DNA of 64,000 bases, taken from the NCBI GenBank assembly GCA_035533075.1, contig DATLUO010000091.1, positions 1 to 64,000 on the forward strand, read 5' to 3'. Of the stretch, positions 25,801 to 33,980 are shown one piece after another. The notes under the pieces are model-generated. The model saw nothing but the letters and a program-made list of their open reading frames with translations. It had not been told where the DNA came from and did no database searches. Source of the DNA: Pirellulales bacterium. Its GTDB lineage: Bacteria; Planctomycetota; Planctomycetia; Pirellulales; JAICIG01. Both the position numbers and the translations under genes were made by a program. Position 1 is the first letter of the stretch, and the number at the start of each line of letters is the position of its first letter.

Positions 25801-25952
25801 CGGCGCATCGGTCGATGAAACCGAATGCAGGTTGCCGAAGCGCCGCCAACCAGCGACGCACGACTGGATGTCTCTTGTCGCGGTCGGTGCGGTTGGCTGC
25901 GGAGGACGATGCCACTGCCGCACGATCTCGTCCAGTCTCGGTGGGTAGCTGA
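22875..25952 (+). CDS. Large exported TPR protein
   Basis: 1025 residues, with AAGGAGG eight bases before ATG. A signal peptide (FLCLLGIAGLVLLSAAYAV) leads into an SH3-like segment (about 35-95). From about residue 110 to 640 there are roughly fifteen tetratricopeptide repeats of the A-D-x-x-E-A-I-R-L-x-P type (DVSEALRLEPQNARAFFVRG is a good example), making a long superhelical binding surface. The last 350 residues are beta-rich and unlike TPR. They include two similar segments (PLYDLTLQGPAGFQLALEG; FVRFTLRGPQGLTLAHELPV), perhaps two ligand-binding modules. The final 55 residues are Arg/Ser-rich and may be non-native. It probably acts in the periplasm as a scaffold; the partners are unknown. 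Confidence 0.8.
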   Translation: MFKRFLCLLGIAGLVLLSAAYAVDHSAADAAADGWTGRFVLAKSPAVVLREAPDGNSATIQLSLTGIWLEVQQKEGDWLKFAEGWLPVSDVMGEEGVVEHFTAQLKQGESVFSYLGRARGWLNQNDFGKAEADVSEALRLEPQNARAFFVRGKIAAKRQRNDEALANYDRALDLSPRGAAVLAERGVRLMNLGEDERAIRDFDAAIEVNPADSHSWAMRGWCRSNKREFEKALADLAEAVRRNPRDAYVRAAHAVVYLRNQKLDEALAEAQEALRLNPKLGEGFATRGAVYAFQEKLDEALSDLNEAIRLGVAAASTFSYRAYAHSLKGNLDAAALDYTQAISLKADDAGLYFRRAEVWAGKGDNASAIVDLGECLKLAPQTVEAYVQRGRLRSEPDADGALPGAARLDEALDDFQQALRLDPRHVDALIHRAYIWSAKNETEKAQDDLSAAIRINPHESEAYCQRAGIHTSRGEYGAAIEDLTAGIGAEPTKTACLLDRAVAFALKGEYQKAIDDCQAVLKIEPNNTIAYFHTAMACSWGDRSEEAYEAYSAILRIDPDDAGALESRGHVAARLGKFDMALADFERLRQMKGHEAEAIRARSQVWEYQGQWDKAAADLTEAIRLKPDDAEMLRQRSACWLQLKKFDKAIAGAKETVRLEPNSELALQTLHVAQEAKAGRTVVRPPIMGATTETITINDAVLGNSEAGPLTPLYDLTLQGPAGFQLALEGAQMEEFEDNAAPFPQRVPMFDQGMARFKLAADKELAKDLFGRIESAHLSPEEAARCNKKAPSLQLTKDNLHIARSGTDVIKVLVLAHAGNEPASEPEFEVLTSTATRRLPELLSEAARRGTVIAALDLSEHLPPLTPFLPSQLLPLTPNDRFVRFTLRGPQGLTLAHELPVPGKFDEQPQPVAAHFAFLPGIEMRFQLKGPPIPAGTPLYGWLSVSGPWPTELGPPGKTELLIDPTVRPEAFRCGSAHRSMKPNAGCRSAANQRRTTGCLLSRSVRLAAEDDATAARSRPVSVGS

Positions 25953-26207
25953 ACGGGACAGGTCCAATATCGAAACACTCAACGTGGCACGAGCACGACA
26001 GCCGCCGACTCGTGTGCGCAAAACGGGGCGCAGCTTGTTTGGAGAACGATCTGCGCCCTCTCTTCGCCCGCTGCCACCGGGTTTCGCCGCCGATCGGCAA
26101 ATCCCTCGCGTTGGAGCGTTGTCATCGCGACTTGGCGAGCATCGCGCTCGGCCTGATCGAGCCGCCACGGCCGGCCGCATCGTCTGGGCTGACGAAACGA
26201 CCGCCTC

Positions 26208-26645
26208 CTAGAAAAACCCCTTGTTGATCGAAACGGCCAGTTTGCGTCCGTCGATAATGGCTTTGAGCCGGTTGTGAACAAGAGCCCGCAGCCCGAGAAG
26301 CGGCAGCCTCGGACTTAGAAGATCGTCGCGCGGATGAACTACAATGCCTTCGGGCAATTCGAGTGGGACCGGCGGCGTCGCCAAAAGCTCGTCCCGATGC
26401 CCCTTCAAATTGCGATGTAAGCCCACGCCTGCCCGGCTTAAGAAGACCGGGCGGTTGTTCAGCGTCGTGCGGCCAATTTCCTTGAGAGCACTGTGCAGGA
26501 TGCCAGCCCAATCGCGAAGCTGCTCCTCCTTGATCGAAAAGTTCAGCGAATGCCCGACGTCGAGAATGGCCGGAAAGGGCCGCGAAACGGCCGTGCCGAC
26601 TCGGATGCTCACCCAAAGAATGATTTGATAGGGTCGGATCTCCAC
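26208..26645 (-). CDS. Retropepsin-like aspartic-protease-fold protein
   Basis: 145 residues. FPAILDVGHSLNFSIKEEQL matches the D-[TS]-G position of single-domain aspartic proteases, with Val replacing Thr/Ser. PRLPLLGLRALVHN and the closing IDGRKLAVSI form the second hydrophobic-hydrophobic-Gly strand block. Relatives in cyanobacteria and planctomycetes are usually encoded just after a small protein like the one upstream here (26703-26957). The DVG variant makes proteolysis uncertain. Role unknown; the pair is sometimes thought of as mobile small genes. The neighbourhood is full of fragments, so the pair may be decaying, but this frame is intact. Confidence 0.55.
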   Translation of the reverse strand: MEIRPYQIILWVSIRVGTAVSRPFPAILDVGHSLNFSIKEEQLRDWAGILHSALKEIGRTTLNNRPVFLSRAGVGLHRNLKGHRDELLATPPVPLELPEGIVVHPRDDLLSPRLPLLGLRALVHNRLKAIIDGRKLAVSINKGFF

Positions 26646-26702
26646 CCGCGACGGTCACCTGTGTCGCCGCTCTGTAAAAAGGGCATTGGCGAATGATGGA
26701 GC

Positions 26703-26957
26703 TCATTGATCCAGGTAGAGGTGGACCTCCCCGGCCTCGTAAAACGACGGGTCGGTTTGTGCGACTTCGAGAAGAGCTTTCATCTTCTCGAGCTGATCGG
26801 CTGAGATGACATAGTAGGTTTGCGGTCCATCCTGGATGGGCACCGCGCGGCCGGCTTCGAGCGCCTGCCGTTGTTCGTCGACTACCCCTTCACGGACCGC
26901 CAGGGCAGCAAAGTGCGCCCGGCGCTTGTCGTGCAAGCAAGATCGGAGACATGCCAC
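26703..26957 (-). CDS. Small partner protein of the aspartic-protease-like gene, altered N-terminus
   Basis: The conserved part begins at QRQALEAGRAVPIQDGPQTY and continues YVISADQLEKMKALLEVAQT and DPSFYEAG, typical of a roughly 60-residue acidic protein encoded upstream of retropepsin-like genes. The first 28 codons of the frame (from a GTG at 26957) are antisense to a MazF-like remnant on the plus strand and look unnatural. The native 5' end was therefore probably replaced. It lies 57 bases upstream of the protease-like gene. Function unknown; it has an antitoxin-like look. Confidence 0.45.
   Translation of the reverse strand: MACLRSCLHDKRRAHFAALAVREGVVDEQRQALEAGRAVPIQDGPQTYYVISADQLEKMKALLEVAQTDPSFYEAGEVHLYLDQ
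26865..26943 (+). pseudogene. MazF/PemK toxin fragment
   Basis: The plus strand encodes LPLFVDYPFTDRQGSKVRPA followed by LVVQ, matching the first strand pair of MazF-type endoribonucleases (normally V.FPFTD..G.K.RPALVVQ). The sequence before and after loses similarity, so only about 25 residues remain. It overlaps, in antisense, the N-terminus of the small minus-strand gene. Confidence 0.6.
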
Positions 26958-27029
26958 CGGTTCTTCTGCGTCAAATCGACGCCTGCCTCCAAGGCCGCAT
27001 TGGATCTGCCGTAGTCTGCCGCGTCTCCG

Positions 27030-27180
27030 CCATCACGAATTGGCGGCGTACGTTGATCGCTTTCACAACCTGCCGCGAAGGCGCCACATCGCGGTCGGGC
27101 AAGGGATACTCAGTGATGTACTGGGTGAGATGGCGCCTGCGCTGCGAATAAAGCTTGTTTTGAAAGGCCAGGTCGTGGTA
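27030..27180 (-). pseudogene. Possible DNA-methyltransferase C-terminal fragment
   Basis: The minus frame reads FQNKLYSQRRRHLTQYITEY followed by PLPDRDVAPSRQVVKAI. This resembles the target-recognition end of N6-adenine DNA methylases (N.LY..RRR..TQYI..YPLPD). No catalytic NPPY motif is nearby and both ends decay, so at most it is a relic. The assignment is tentative. Confidence 0.3.
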
Positions 27181-27340
27181 GCGCGAGATCAAGGCACTGG
27201 GGTGCCGCGGTCCAAGAGGGAGCGGCCAAAGCGGGGGTGGCAACGGTTGCCGCCGGCCGATCGCGCAGGTATATGGTGACGAGCATCAAGCAGATTCCCA
27301 ATCAGGCGCAAGACGAGAGAGCCGCCGCCTGATTTCTTCC

Positions 27341-28987
27341 TTATTGAAGCTCGTGCCAACGACTTGGCGGCCAGTAAATCCAGCGGACGACTCCCAGGAT
27401 GTCCTCGGTTGGCACGCCGCCGAAGAAACGGGAATCAACTGAGCGAGCGCTGTTGTCGCCGAGCATGAAGCATTCACCGGCGGCCAGCACGAGTGGTTGG
27501 CTCGGTTCGCCGTAAAACGGTTCAAAGCCGATCTCGCTGTCCACGTAATAGACGTCGCGGTGGACCGTGATGCGACGCAGGTCGATTGAGCAGTCGCTTG
27601 CCGCAATCGCGATCCGGCAACGAAAGTCAGATGTCTCGATGCTTGCCGACGATTCGAAGTAATCCGGCTCGAACGTGGCAAGCGCCGCCACATAATTGTT
27701 ATGCAGCACATAGGCTTGTCCATCGCGGACCGCGAAGCCGAGCGTGTCACCAGGCTTAAGGGACCGATCGAGCCGTCCCGCCGCACGCCCGCGATTGGGC
27801 CCGTCCCATTGCGCGACGCCTTTCGCTTCCATCGCCACGTGTCCGTCGCTTTGCAATTCCGCGATGATGCTCGCGCCACCAAATCGCCATTCGAAGCCAA
27901 GCTTGCCCGATCCGCTCAGATCGGCGATTTCGCAACTCACCAACACGTCGCCGACGTGGTGCTCATCCAGGTAGCCATTCGTCGGAGTGTGGTCGTTATA
28001 GGCGACAAAATCGGTGATTCCGCCGGTGAAGTCGAGCCTGTCGGGGCCGTCGCCGGCGGCGTTCCGCGACCAGCGTCCTCCCTGCTCGCGCCAGCCGCTG
28101 GTTTTCTCGCGCGGGCGCCAGCGCGGAGTGTCGTCGCGCAGTTCCTTCGCTACGAGGGCGGTGTCGTTCAACGGCAGCCAAAGATCGGCAGCCACTTGGG
28201 GCCCCTTTCGAAGCAGCTTGCCGTTAATAAAGACTTCGCCGCCGGTGATCCCGACCGCTTCGCCGGGCAGGCCGACCACTCGCTTGACATAATTCTCGTC
28301 CCGATCCCGCGGATTCACGAAAACCGCCAGCGACCAACGCTCGGTGGGCGTCGTTTTATCGCACAGGATGCGATCGCCGCGAATTGTCTCCGCCTTTACG
28401 TCGACGACATGCCGCTCTCGGCAATTCGGACAATTGGTGATGATCTCTTCCCGACGCGGCTCAGCTGCGTTGTTGTGGCGCGCAACCCATGCACTTAGTG
28501 AAACGTTGAACCCGCAGCCGCAATTCGCGCAAGCGCGCTTGGCATGGGCGCCGATGATGGTAGGCGCCATGGCGCCCGTCGGCACAATGAAGCCCTCGGC
28601 GAAGAGCACCCTGGTGGCCGTGGTCAACGCCGTGTTCACGAGCACCAACGGCACGCTAGCCGAAAGAAACACCGCCGCGGCTCGTCTACCGTTGGTACGA
28701 AGGATGATCCTGACCCAGTTCCACTGGATGAGAAGACCGGCGAAGCACAGCATCAGCACGACTATGGCTGTGACGTCGGTGCCTTTACTGGTCCACAGCA
28801 AGAGCCAAGCAAGCACCGGCACCACCACCGAGGTGGCCAAAAGCGCCGCGCAAAGTCCAGCGGCCCGCCGTAGGCTCGTCTGGGGCGTCTTCCACCACTG
28901 CGCGGCGATATAGAATAGTAGCGTGCCTACCACAAACGACTCTACTAGAGCCGCCACCAGAAGCACAATCAGGCTGGCAAGTGACAT
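27341..28987 (-). CDS. Signal peptidase I (S26) paralog with the catalytic Ser replaced by Ala
   Basis: 548 residues. Four or so N-terminal membrane segments (to about residue 130) precede the S26 box B VPTGAMAPTI, where Ala139 occupies the position of the catalytic Ser (normally TGSM). The codon is GCC. The general-base region YVKRVVGLPGE near residue 235 and box E GDNSARSVDSRFFGG near 520 are kept. Between boxes are a zinc ribbon (CANCGCGF and CPNC) and an insert of about 200 residues with a beta-sandwich-like part, as seen in planctomycete S26 proteins. By established mechanism, loss of the Ser nucleophile should abolish Ser-Lys dyad activity. It may bind precursors without cutting them, or be regulatory. 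Stands alone. Confidence 0.85.
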   Translation of the reverse strand: MSLASLIVLLVAALVESFVVGTLLFYIAAQWWKTPQTSLRRAAGLCAALLATSVVVPVLAWLLLWTSKGTDVTAIVVLMLCFAGLLIQWNWVRIILRTNGRRAAAVFLSASVPLVLVNTALTTATRVLFAEGFIVPTGAMAPTIIGAHAKRACANCGCGFNVSLSAWVARHNNAAEPRREEIITNCPNCRERHVVDVKAETIRGDRILCDKTTPTERWSLAVFVNPRDRDENYVKRVVGLPGEAVGITGGEVFINGKLLRKGPQVAADLWLPLNDTALVAKELRDDTPRWRPREKTSGWREQGGRWSRNAAGDGPDRLDFTGGITDFVAYNDHTPTNGYLDEHHVGDVLVSCEIADLSGSGKLGFEWRFGGASIIAELQSDGHVAMEAKGVAQWDGPNRGRAAGRLDRSLKPGDTLGFAVRDGQAYVLHNNYVAALATFEPDYFESSASIETSDFRCRIAIAASDCSIDLRRITVHRDVYYVDSEIGFEPFYGEPSQPLVLAAGECFMLGDNSARSVDSRFFGGVPTEDILGVVRWIYWPPSRWHELQ

Positions 28988-29114
28988 GATGTCAAATTCG
29001 GTGGAAACGTGAACTCGCCGGTTCCTTACGGCTTTGCCGGAATGCCTAGCGGCATTCTACAACGTGCGCCGCAGGTGCCGCCAGAATCTCACGAATTCCG
29101 CCGCTGCGTTCCGC

Positions 29115-30465
29115 TCAATATCCCAAGCCCGGCCCATTGAGCACGGCCGTGCCCAGCGTGCCGTCGCGCAGGTTGAACATGCTGGGATAACGCTCTCGCC
29201 AGCCTTGGTTGCCGTTCGGGCAGTATTGCCGGGCGTTGCCTTCAATCGCGACCACCGTCGGAATGCGGGCTGAAATCGAGGCCGAGTGCAAGAACGACGC
29301 GCCCGGACAGGTAAGATCCTGGACGCAGAGAAACATGCCGTATTTTTGGGCCGCGGCGCCCATCAACAGGGCCTCGGTCTGCCCCTTGCACGCCTTGAGG
29401 GCCACGCCCGAATAGCCCATCTCGCGCGACAGCAGCAAGCTCTCGAAGTCGATCAGCGACTCGTCGATGACCACCGGCTTGACCTTGGCAGCCGCATGCA
29501 TGCGGTGATGGGGATGGGCCTTCAGGTCGCGGTGCGTCGGCTGCTCGATATAGTGGACGCGGGCCAGCGCCGCGGGATTTCGCTCTTCGATTTGCCGCAG
29601 GAAATCGAGCACATAGCTCACGTCGGCACAGCGTTCGTTGAAGTCGAGCGAATAATGCCACTGGCGACACCCGCGGGCCGTCTGGGCCGCGACCGCCTCG
29701 CGTTCGACCCCCAAGACGCGCTCCACGTCCCAGTTCAGATCGTCGCCGTTGAGCTTGATCTTGAGGTGCGTCAGCCCATCGGCGGCGATCCACTGGCCGA
29801 GCGTTTCGGGCAGGCCGTCGCCGATCGGCTGTTGCACGTCGGCTTCCGTCAGCGGATCGAGCGCGCCGACCAGGTGATAGAGCGGCATCCGCGGCTTGGG
29901 CTCGCGAAGCGTGTAGCGGTCGAGATACTCACCGCGGAAATCCTCGTTCAGCCAGGCCGACAAGTCGCGGCTGACGAATTCAGGGCCGAGAGCGTTGTAC
30001 GAATTCAACCCCAGGGCCTTGCCGAAGCCGTCGTGAATCGCGGCCTCGATGGGGCTGGCCGCCACAAGCTGGGCCAGCCGCGGCATCGGCTCCTCGATGC
30101 CCAACGAGCGCACCACGTCTTGCGTGGTGGCTTCGTGCGTGCCCGCCAGATCGGTCGTGATGTCGAGCGGGTGCCCCTGGCCGCGGTACTGGTCGGCCTC
30201 GGCCGCCAGCCGACAGCCCAGCTCGATCATGGCGGCCAACGTCTTTTCGGCGGGCACCTCGCGCGTCGGCCAGGCCCAGGTATTGCTCATCGGCATCGAG
30301 CCGAAACCGCGGGCACGCCGGCCGTCGCGCGTTTCGACGTCGGCATGCACGTGCAAGAGAACGGCATCGGTGACCACGCGGCCGCCGAACTTGATCGGGG
30401 CGCGATAGCCGATGCGCTCTTGCTCGACCGTCACGCTTTTCAACGAGATGTCGGTGGGCTTCGAC
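29115..30465 (-). CDS. Mandelate racemase/muconate-lactonizing family enzyme (enolase superfamily)
   Basis: About 450 residues, beginning at a GTG at 30467 that overlaps the TAG of the upstream regulator (TAGTG). The C-terminal barrel shows the family residues: LKIKLNG (KxK base), LDFNERC (Asp metal ligand), YIEQPTHRDL (Glu), VVIDESLIDF (Asp/Glu) and the opposite-face Lys in GVALKACKGQTEALL. The N-terminal capping domain includes FGSMPMSNTWAWP. The enzyme abstracts the alpha-proton of a carboxylate, giving racemisation, dehydration or cycloisomerisation; the substrate is unknown. Homologues are widespread in planctomycetes and Verrucomicrobia. Coupling to a response regulator suggests control of a sugar-acid catabolic step. 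Confidence 0.85.
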
Positions 30466-30466
30466 A

Positions 30467-31099
30467 CTAGACCAGTCCTTTGCGGACCGCCCAGACGGCG
30501 GCTTGGGTGCGGTCCGTCACGCCGATCTTGCGAAGCACGTGTTGCACGTGCTCCTTGACCGTTTCATAGCTGATTCCCAGCACGACGGCGATTTCCTTGT
30601 TCGTCTGGCCCAGCGCAAGCTGTTTCAGCACCTCGCTCTCGCGTTGGGTCAACGGCACTTCCACGTCGGCCGCCAGTCGCGGCGTGGCCAGCGCGCCGGT
30701 CACGCGCCGCAGTTCCTCGCGTGTCCAGGCATCGCCCCCTTCGGCGACGCGGTGAATGGCGGCCAACAACTCCTCACGCTTCAGGCCTTTCATCAAATAG
30801 CCGCTGGCGCCCAGGGCGACCGCGCGGGCCACGTAGGTGGGGTTGTCGTAGGTCGAGAGGACCATGACGGGAATCTTAGGACGGTTGAGCTTGATCCGCG
30901 CCAGTGCGTTCAGCCCGTCGCTCTCGCCCATGCGAATGTCGAGCAGCACGAGATCGGGCTTGTGCTTGTCGGTGAGCTTGACGGCTTCTTCGCCGGTGAC
31001 CGCCTCGGCGATGATTTCAATATCGGTCCCCTGGAAAAGGATCCGCAATCCAGACCGCACGACCTCGTGATCGTCGGCAATTAACAGTCGAATGGACAT
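30467..31099 (-). CDS. NarL/FixJ-family response regulator
   Basis: 210 residues. Receiver domain (1-120): acidic pair ADDHEVV near residues 8-10, phosphoacceptor Asp in LVLLDIRMGE near 54, the Thr/Ser of VMVLSTYDN near 82 and Lys in GYLMKGLKRE near 104. A LuxR-type helix-turn-helix closes the protein (LTQRESEVLKQLALGQTNKE, then VKEHVQHVLRKIGVTDRTQA). No histidine kinase is adjacent, so it is an orphan regulator. It is followed, with overlapping stop and start, by the enolase-superfamily gene. About 240 bases upstream lies a 230-bp inverted-repeat element. Confidence 0.92.
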   Translation of the reverse strand: MSIRLLIADDHEVVRSGLRILFQGTDIEIIAEAVTGEEAVKLTDKHKPDLVLLDIRMGESDGLNALARIKLNRPKIPVMVLSTYDNPTYVARAVALGASGYLMKGLKREELLAAIHRVAEGGDAWTREELRRVTGALATPRLAADVEVPLTQRESEVLKQLALGQTNKEIAVVLGISYETVKEHVQHVLRKIGVTDRTQAAVWAVRKGLV

Positions 31100-31716
31100 C
31101 GATTACTCCGCTGGTCCGTTCAATTCAAGATTCAATTCAGCGATTATGAGAATAACCTCGGCTCCCGGGCAAGGGTTATAACCGAGGTGGGTTGGCGACG
31201 CGTCCTGCTGAGCAGGCATGCCAACCTTAGCAGCACACTATGTTAGGGCACGAACGGCCGGTGATGCAACAGAGCGGCGCGAGTTTTTTCCCTAAACGGT
31301 TCAGCTTTGTTGGCAGGCGCGCATGGCCCAAACGAACCATACCTCACGCGGCCGAGAATGAGACATTGGCGGTGGCTGGGGCAGAGCCTGGCCGCGTGCA
31401 GGCTGGCACTTCGTTCATCTCGGCGGCCAGGCGATGCCCAGGTTGGACGCACCGGGGCATCGCTTGGCCGCCAGGCTGTCGACGCGCGCCACCCGCTATC
31501 TGGCCAAGCTCTGCCCCAGCCACCGCTTTTCCGCGGCAAAACGTCTCATTCTCGGCCGCGTGAAGTATAAATGCCGCTCGCGGCAACGACCCGCCCGTCA
31601 TGGCGGTCGGTTCTTCCAAGCGGACCGGCTAGCAAACCGCCGGCCTTTGGCGGTATCGTTAGTATATTGTCGACTTCCGGCTCATCAATGCTTTTTTCGC
31701 CCACGAGGTGAGTTCG
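31100..31716. other. 617-base gene-free stretch between divergent genes
   Basis: It separates the response regulator (leftward) from the protease-SirB1 gene (rightward), so it holds two promoters. The middle, 31339-31568, is a nested inverted repeat described separately. Frames up to about 125 codons open across it are mirror copies produced by the repeat and are not credible genes. An AGGTGAG site precedes the downstream gene. Confidence 0.6.
31339..31568. repeat. 230-bp nested inverted-repeat element (MITE-like or structured RNA)
   Basis: The outer left arm starts ATACCTCACGCGGCCGAGAA and continues TGAGAC then GGCGGTGGCTGGGGCAGAGC. The right arm, read in reverse complement from 31568, starts ATACTTCACGCGGCCGAGAA and has the same two blocks, separated by a 14-16-base insertion with its own small stem (TTTTGCCGCGGAAAA). 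Inside, GGCGGCCAGGCGATGCCC at 31422-31439 pairs with 31455-31472. The whole can fold into one long hairpin or cruciform. It encodes no transposase. A non-autonomous element or a structured transcript is the best reading. Confidence 0.8.
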
Positions 31717-33957
31717 ATGCGTTCACTTTCGAGTGGCCCGCCGTTGGGCCTTTGTTGGATTGCCGCCGCGTTGGCAACCGTCGCCACCTTCGGCCCACGC
31801 GGTTTGGCTGACGATGCCGACAACTCCCTGCCGGTCTCGGTGGAAAAGCTCTTCGAAACCGTGCGGCCGTCGGTGGTGGTGATCAAGTTCGCCGGACGCG
31901 ACGGCACACGCGACGGGCTGGGAACCGGATTCATCGTGGGCCGCGACGGGCTCATCGCCACCAACCTGCACGTGATCGGCGAGGCCAGGCCGATTTCGGT
32001 CGAGACCGCCGACGGCCAGCGTCACGAAGTCACGGCCATCGAAGCCTCCGACCGCGCCGCCGACCTGGCCTTGGTCCGCATCGACGCTCGCGACCTGCCC
32101 GCTCTGGAACTGGGCGATTCCGATACCCTCAAGCAAGGCCAGCCGGTCGTGGCCGTCGGCAACCCGCACGGGCTGAACCACAGCGTCGTGACCGGGGTCG
32201 TTTCCGGGCAACGCGAGATCGACGGCCGGCAGATGATTCAGCTCGCCATACCGATCGAGCCGGGCAACAGCGGCGGCCCGCTCATCGACCTCGAAGGGCG
32301 AGTCTACGGCCTGCTGACCATGAAATCGCAGGTCACGGCCAACCTCGGTTTCGCCGTGCCCGTCAATCGCCTGAAGCCGCTGATCGAGAAGCCCAATCCG
32401 GTTCCGATGGACCGCTGGCTGGCCATTCGCGCACCCGACCCCAAGCAATGGGCGCCGCTGTTCGGCGGCCACTGGCGTCAGAAGGCCGGAAAGCTGCTGG
32501 TCGACGGCGCCGGTCAAGGCTTCGGCGGCCGCACGCTCTGCCTGGCGCAACAAGCGGTGCCGGAGTCGCCTTACGAGTTGGCCGTGTGGGTGCGGCTCGA
32601 CGACGAAGCCGGCGCGGCGGGTCTGGTTTTCGCCAGCGACGGCGGCCACCGCCACTTCGGGTTCTATCCCAGCGCCGGCAAACTGCGGCTGACGCAGTTC
32701 GACGGCCCCGACGTCACCACCTGGCACGTGCTCGATGAACGTGCCAGCCCCGACTATTTGCCCGGCGATTGGAACCGGCTCAAAGTGCGCGTCGATCGCG
32801 AGAAGGTGCTGTGCTACGTCAACGGGCGGCTGCTGATCGAATCGACGCAGGCCCAGCCGAACCCCGGGCGTGCCGGCCTGGCCAAGTTCCGCGATACGCG
32901 GGCCGAATTCAAAGGCTTCGAATTGGCCAAAGAAATCGTGTCGCCGCAAATCGACGCGGCGCTGGCCGCGAAGGTTGAGAGCTTATTGGGCAGCTTGCCG
33001 GCCAAGGGCGAAATCGATGCCGACGCCATCGAGCGACTGGCGCCCGAGGGCGAGCTGGCCGTCGTCGCGCTGCGCGAACGGGCCAAGCTGCTCGACCAAC
33101 AAGCGGCCAGGCTGCGCCAACTCGCGGCGGCCGTGGCCGAGCAACGCGTGCTGGCCGAACTCCGCAAGGAACTGGACCAGGACGAGGGCCAGGTCGATCT
33201 GTTGCACGCCGCTCTGCTGATCGCCAAGCTCGACAACGACGATGTCGACGTGGCGGCTTACCGCCAGCAGTTCGAGCGGCTCGCCGACGAGCTGAAATCG
33301 CGCTTGCCCGCCGACTCCGATGACGACGCACGGCTCAAGACGCTCGACGAGTTTCTCTTTACGCACCACGGTTTTCACGGCAGCCGAGGCGACTACTACA
33401 ATCGCCGCAACAGTTACATCCATGAAGTGCTGGACGACCGAGAGGGGCTGCCGATCACGCTTTCGCTGCTGTATACGGAGCTGGCCCGGCGGCTGGGCCT
33501 GGATGTGGCAGGGGTGGGGCTGCCGGGCCATTTTGTGGTCGCCTGGCAACCGGCGGAAGGGGAACGACAATTGATCGATGTGTTCGACCGCGGCCAACGT
33601 CTGACTCGCGAGCAGGCGCAATCGCGGGTGTTGGCCACGACCGGCCAGCCGCTCGACGACGAGCAGCTCAAGCCGGTCGAAAAGCGGGCCTGGCTGGTGC
33701 GGATCCTGCGGAACTTGCAGTCGCTCGCCGGCCGGGGCCGCGACCTGCCCGCGCTGTTGCGATACCTGGATGCCATTTTGACCATCTTGCCCGACTCGGC
33801 CGACGACCGCATGTATCGCGCCTTTTACCGCTATCAGAACGGCCAGGGGCGGCTGGCGCTGGACGACGTCGATTGGCTGCTTTCCCACGAGCCGCCGGGT
33901 ATCGAGCTGGAGCGCGTGGCCGAGCTGCGCGACGCGATTCTCCGCCGCGCGGAGTAA
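31717..33957 (+). CDS. Exported trypsin-like protease fused to a beta-sandwich and a SirB1 transglutaminase-like domain
   Basis: 746 residues from ATG 31717 (AGGTGAG just upstream; a GTG at 31708 is in frame). A signal peptide ends near GLA-DDA. Residues 45-225 are a DegP-like serine protease with His in TNLHVIG, Asp in ADLALVRID and Ser in EPGNSGGPL. About 235-405 resembles a laminin-G/3-keto-disaccharide-hydrolase-type sandwich (FGFYPSAGKLRLTQFDG, GDWNRLKVRVD). A helical segment follows, then a SirB1/transglutaminase-like domain (about 515-740) with YYNRRNSYIHEVLDDREGLP and GVGLPGHFVV. No PDZ domain is present. SirB1 proteins normally stand alone with TPRs, so this combination is unusual. 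It probably acts in periplasmic or envelope quality control. Confidence 0.85.
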   Translation: MRSLSSGPPLGLCWIAAALATVATFGPRGLADDADNSLPVSVEKLFETVRPSVVVIKFAGRDGTRDGLGTGFIVGRDGLIATNLHVIGEARPISVETADGQRHEVTAIEASDRAADLALVRIDARDLPALELGDSDTLKQGQPVVAVGNPHGLNHSVVTGVVSGQREIDGRQMIQLAIPIEPGNSGGPLIDLEGRVYGLLTMKSQVTANLGFAVPVNRLKPLIEKPNPVPMDRWLAIRAPDPKQWAPLFGGHWRQKAGKLLVDGAGQGFGGRTLCLAQQAVPESPYELAVWVRLDDEAGAAGLVFASDGGHRHFGFYPSAGKLRLTQFDGPDVTTWHVLDERASPDYLPGDWNRLKVRVDREKVLCYVNGRLLIESTQAQPNPGRAGLAKFRDTRAEFKGFELAKEIVSPQIDAALAAKVESLLGSLPAKGEIDADAIERLAPEGELAVVALRERAKLLDQQAARLRQLAAAVAEQRVLAELRKELDQDEGQVDLLHAALLIAKLDNDDVDVAAYRQQFERLADELKSRLPADSDDDARLKTLDEFLFTHHGFHGSRGDYYNRRNSYIHEVLDDREGLPITLSLLYTELARRLGLDVAGVGLPGHFVVAWQPAEGERQLIDVFDRGQRLTREQAQSRVLATTGQPLDDEQLKPVEKRAWLVRILRNLQSLAGRGRDLPALLRYLDAILTILPDSADDRMYRAFYRYQNGQGRLALDDVDWLLSHEPPGIELERVAELRDAILRRAE

Positions 33958-33980
33958 GGTTGCCCCCGTTTCTCGCGGCC

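Noticed and set aside
31240-31619. Small proteins in the 31.2-31.6 kb spacer on both strands
   Set aside because: The frames are near mirror images produced by the inverted repeat and lack ribosome-binding sites.
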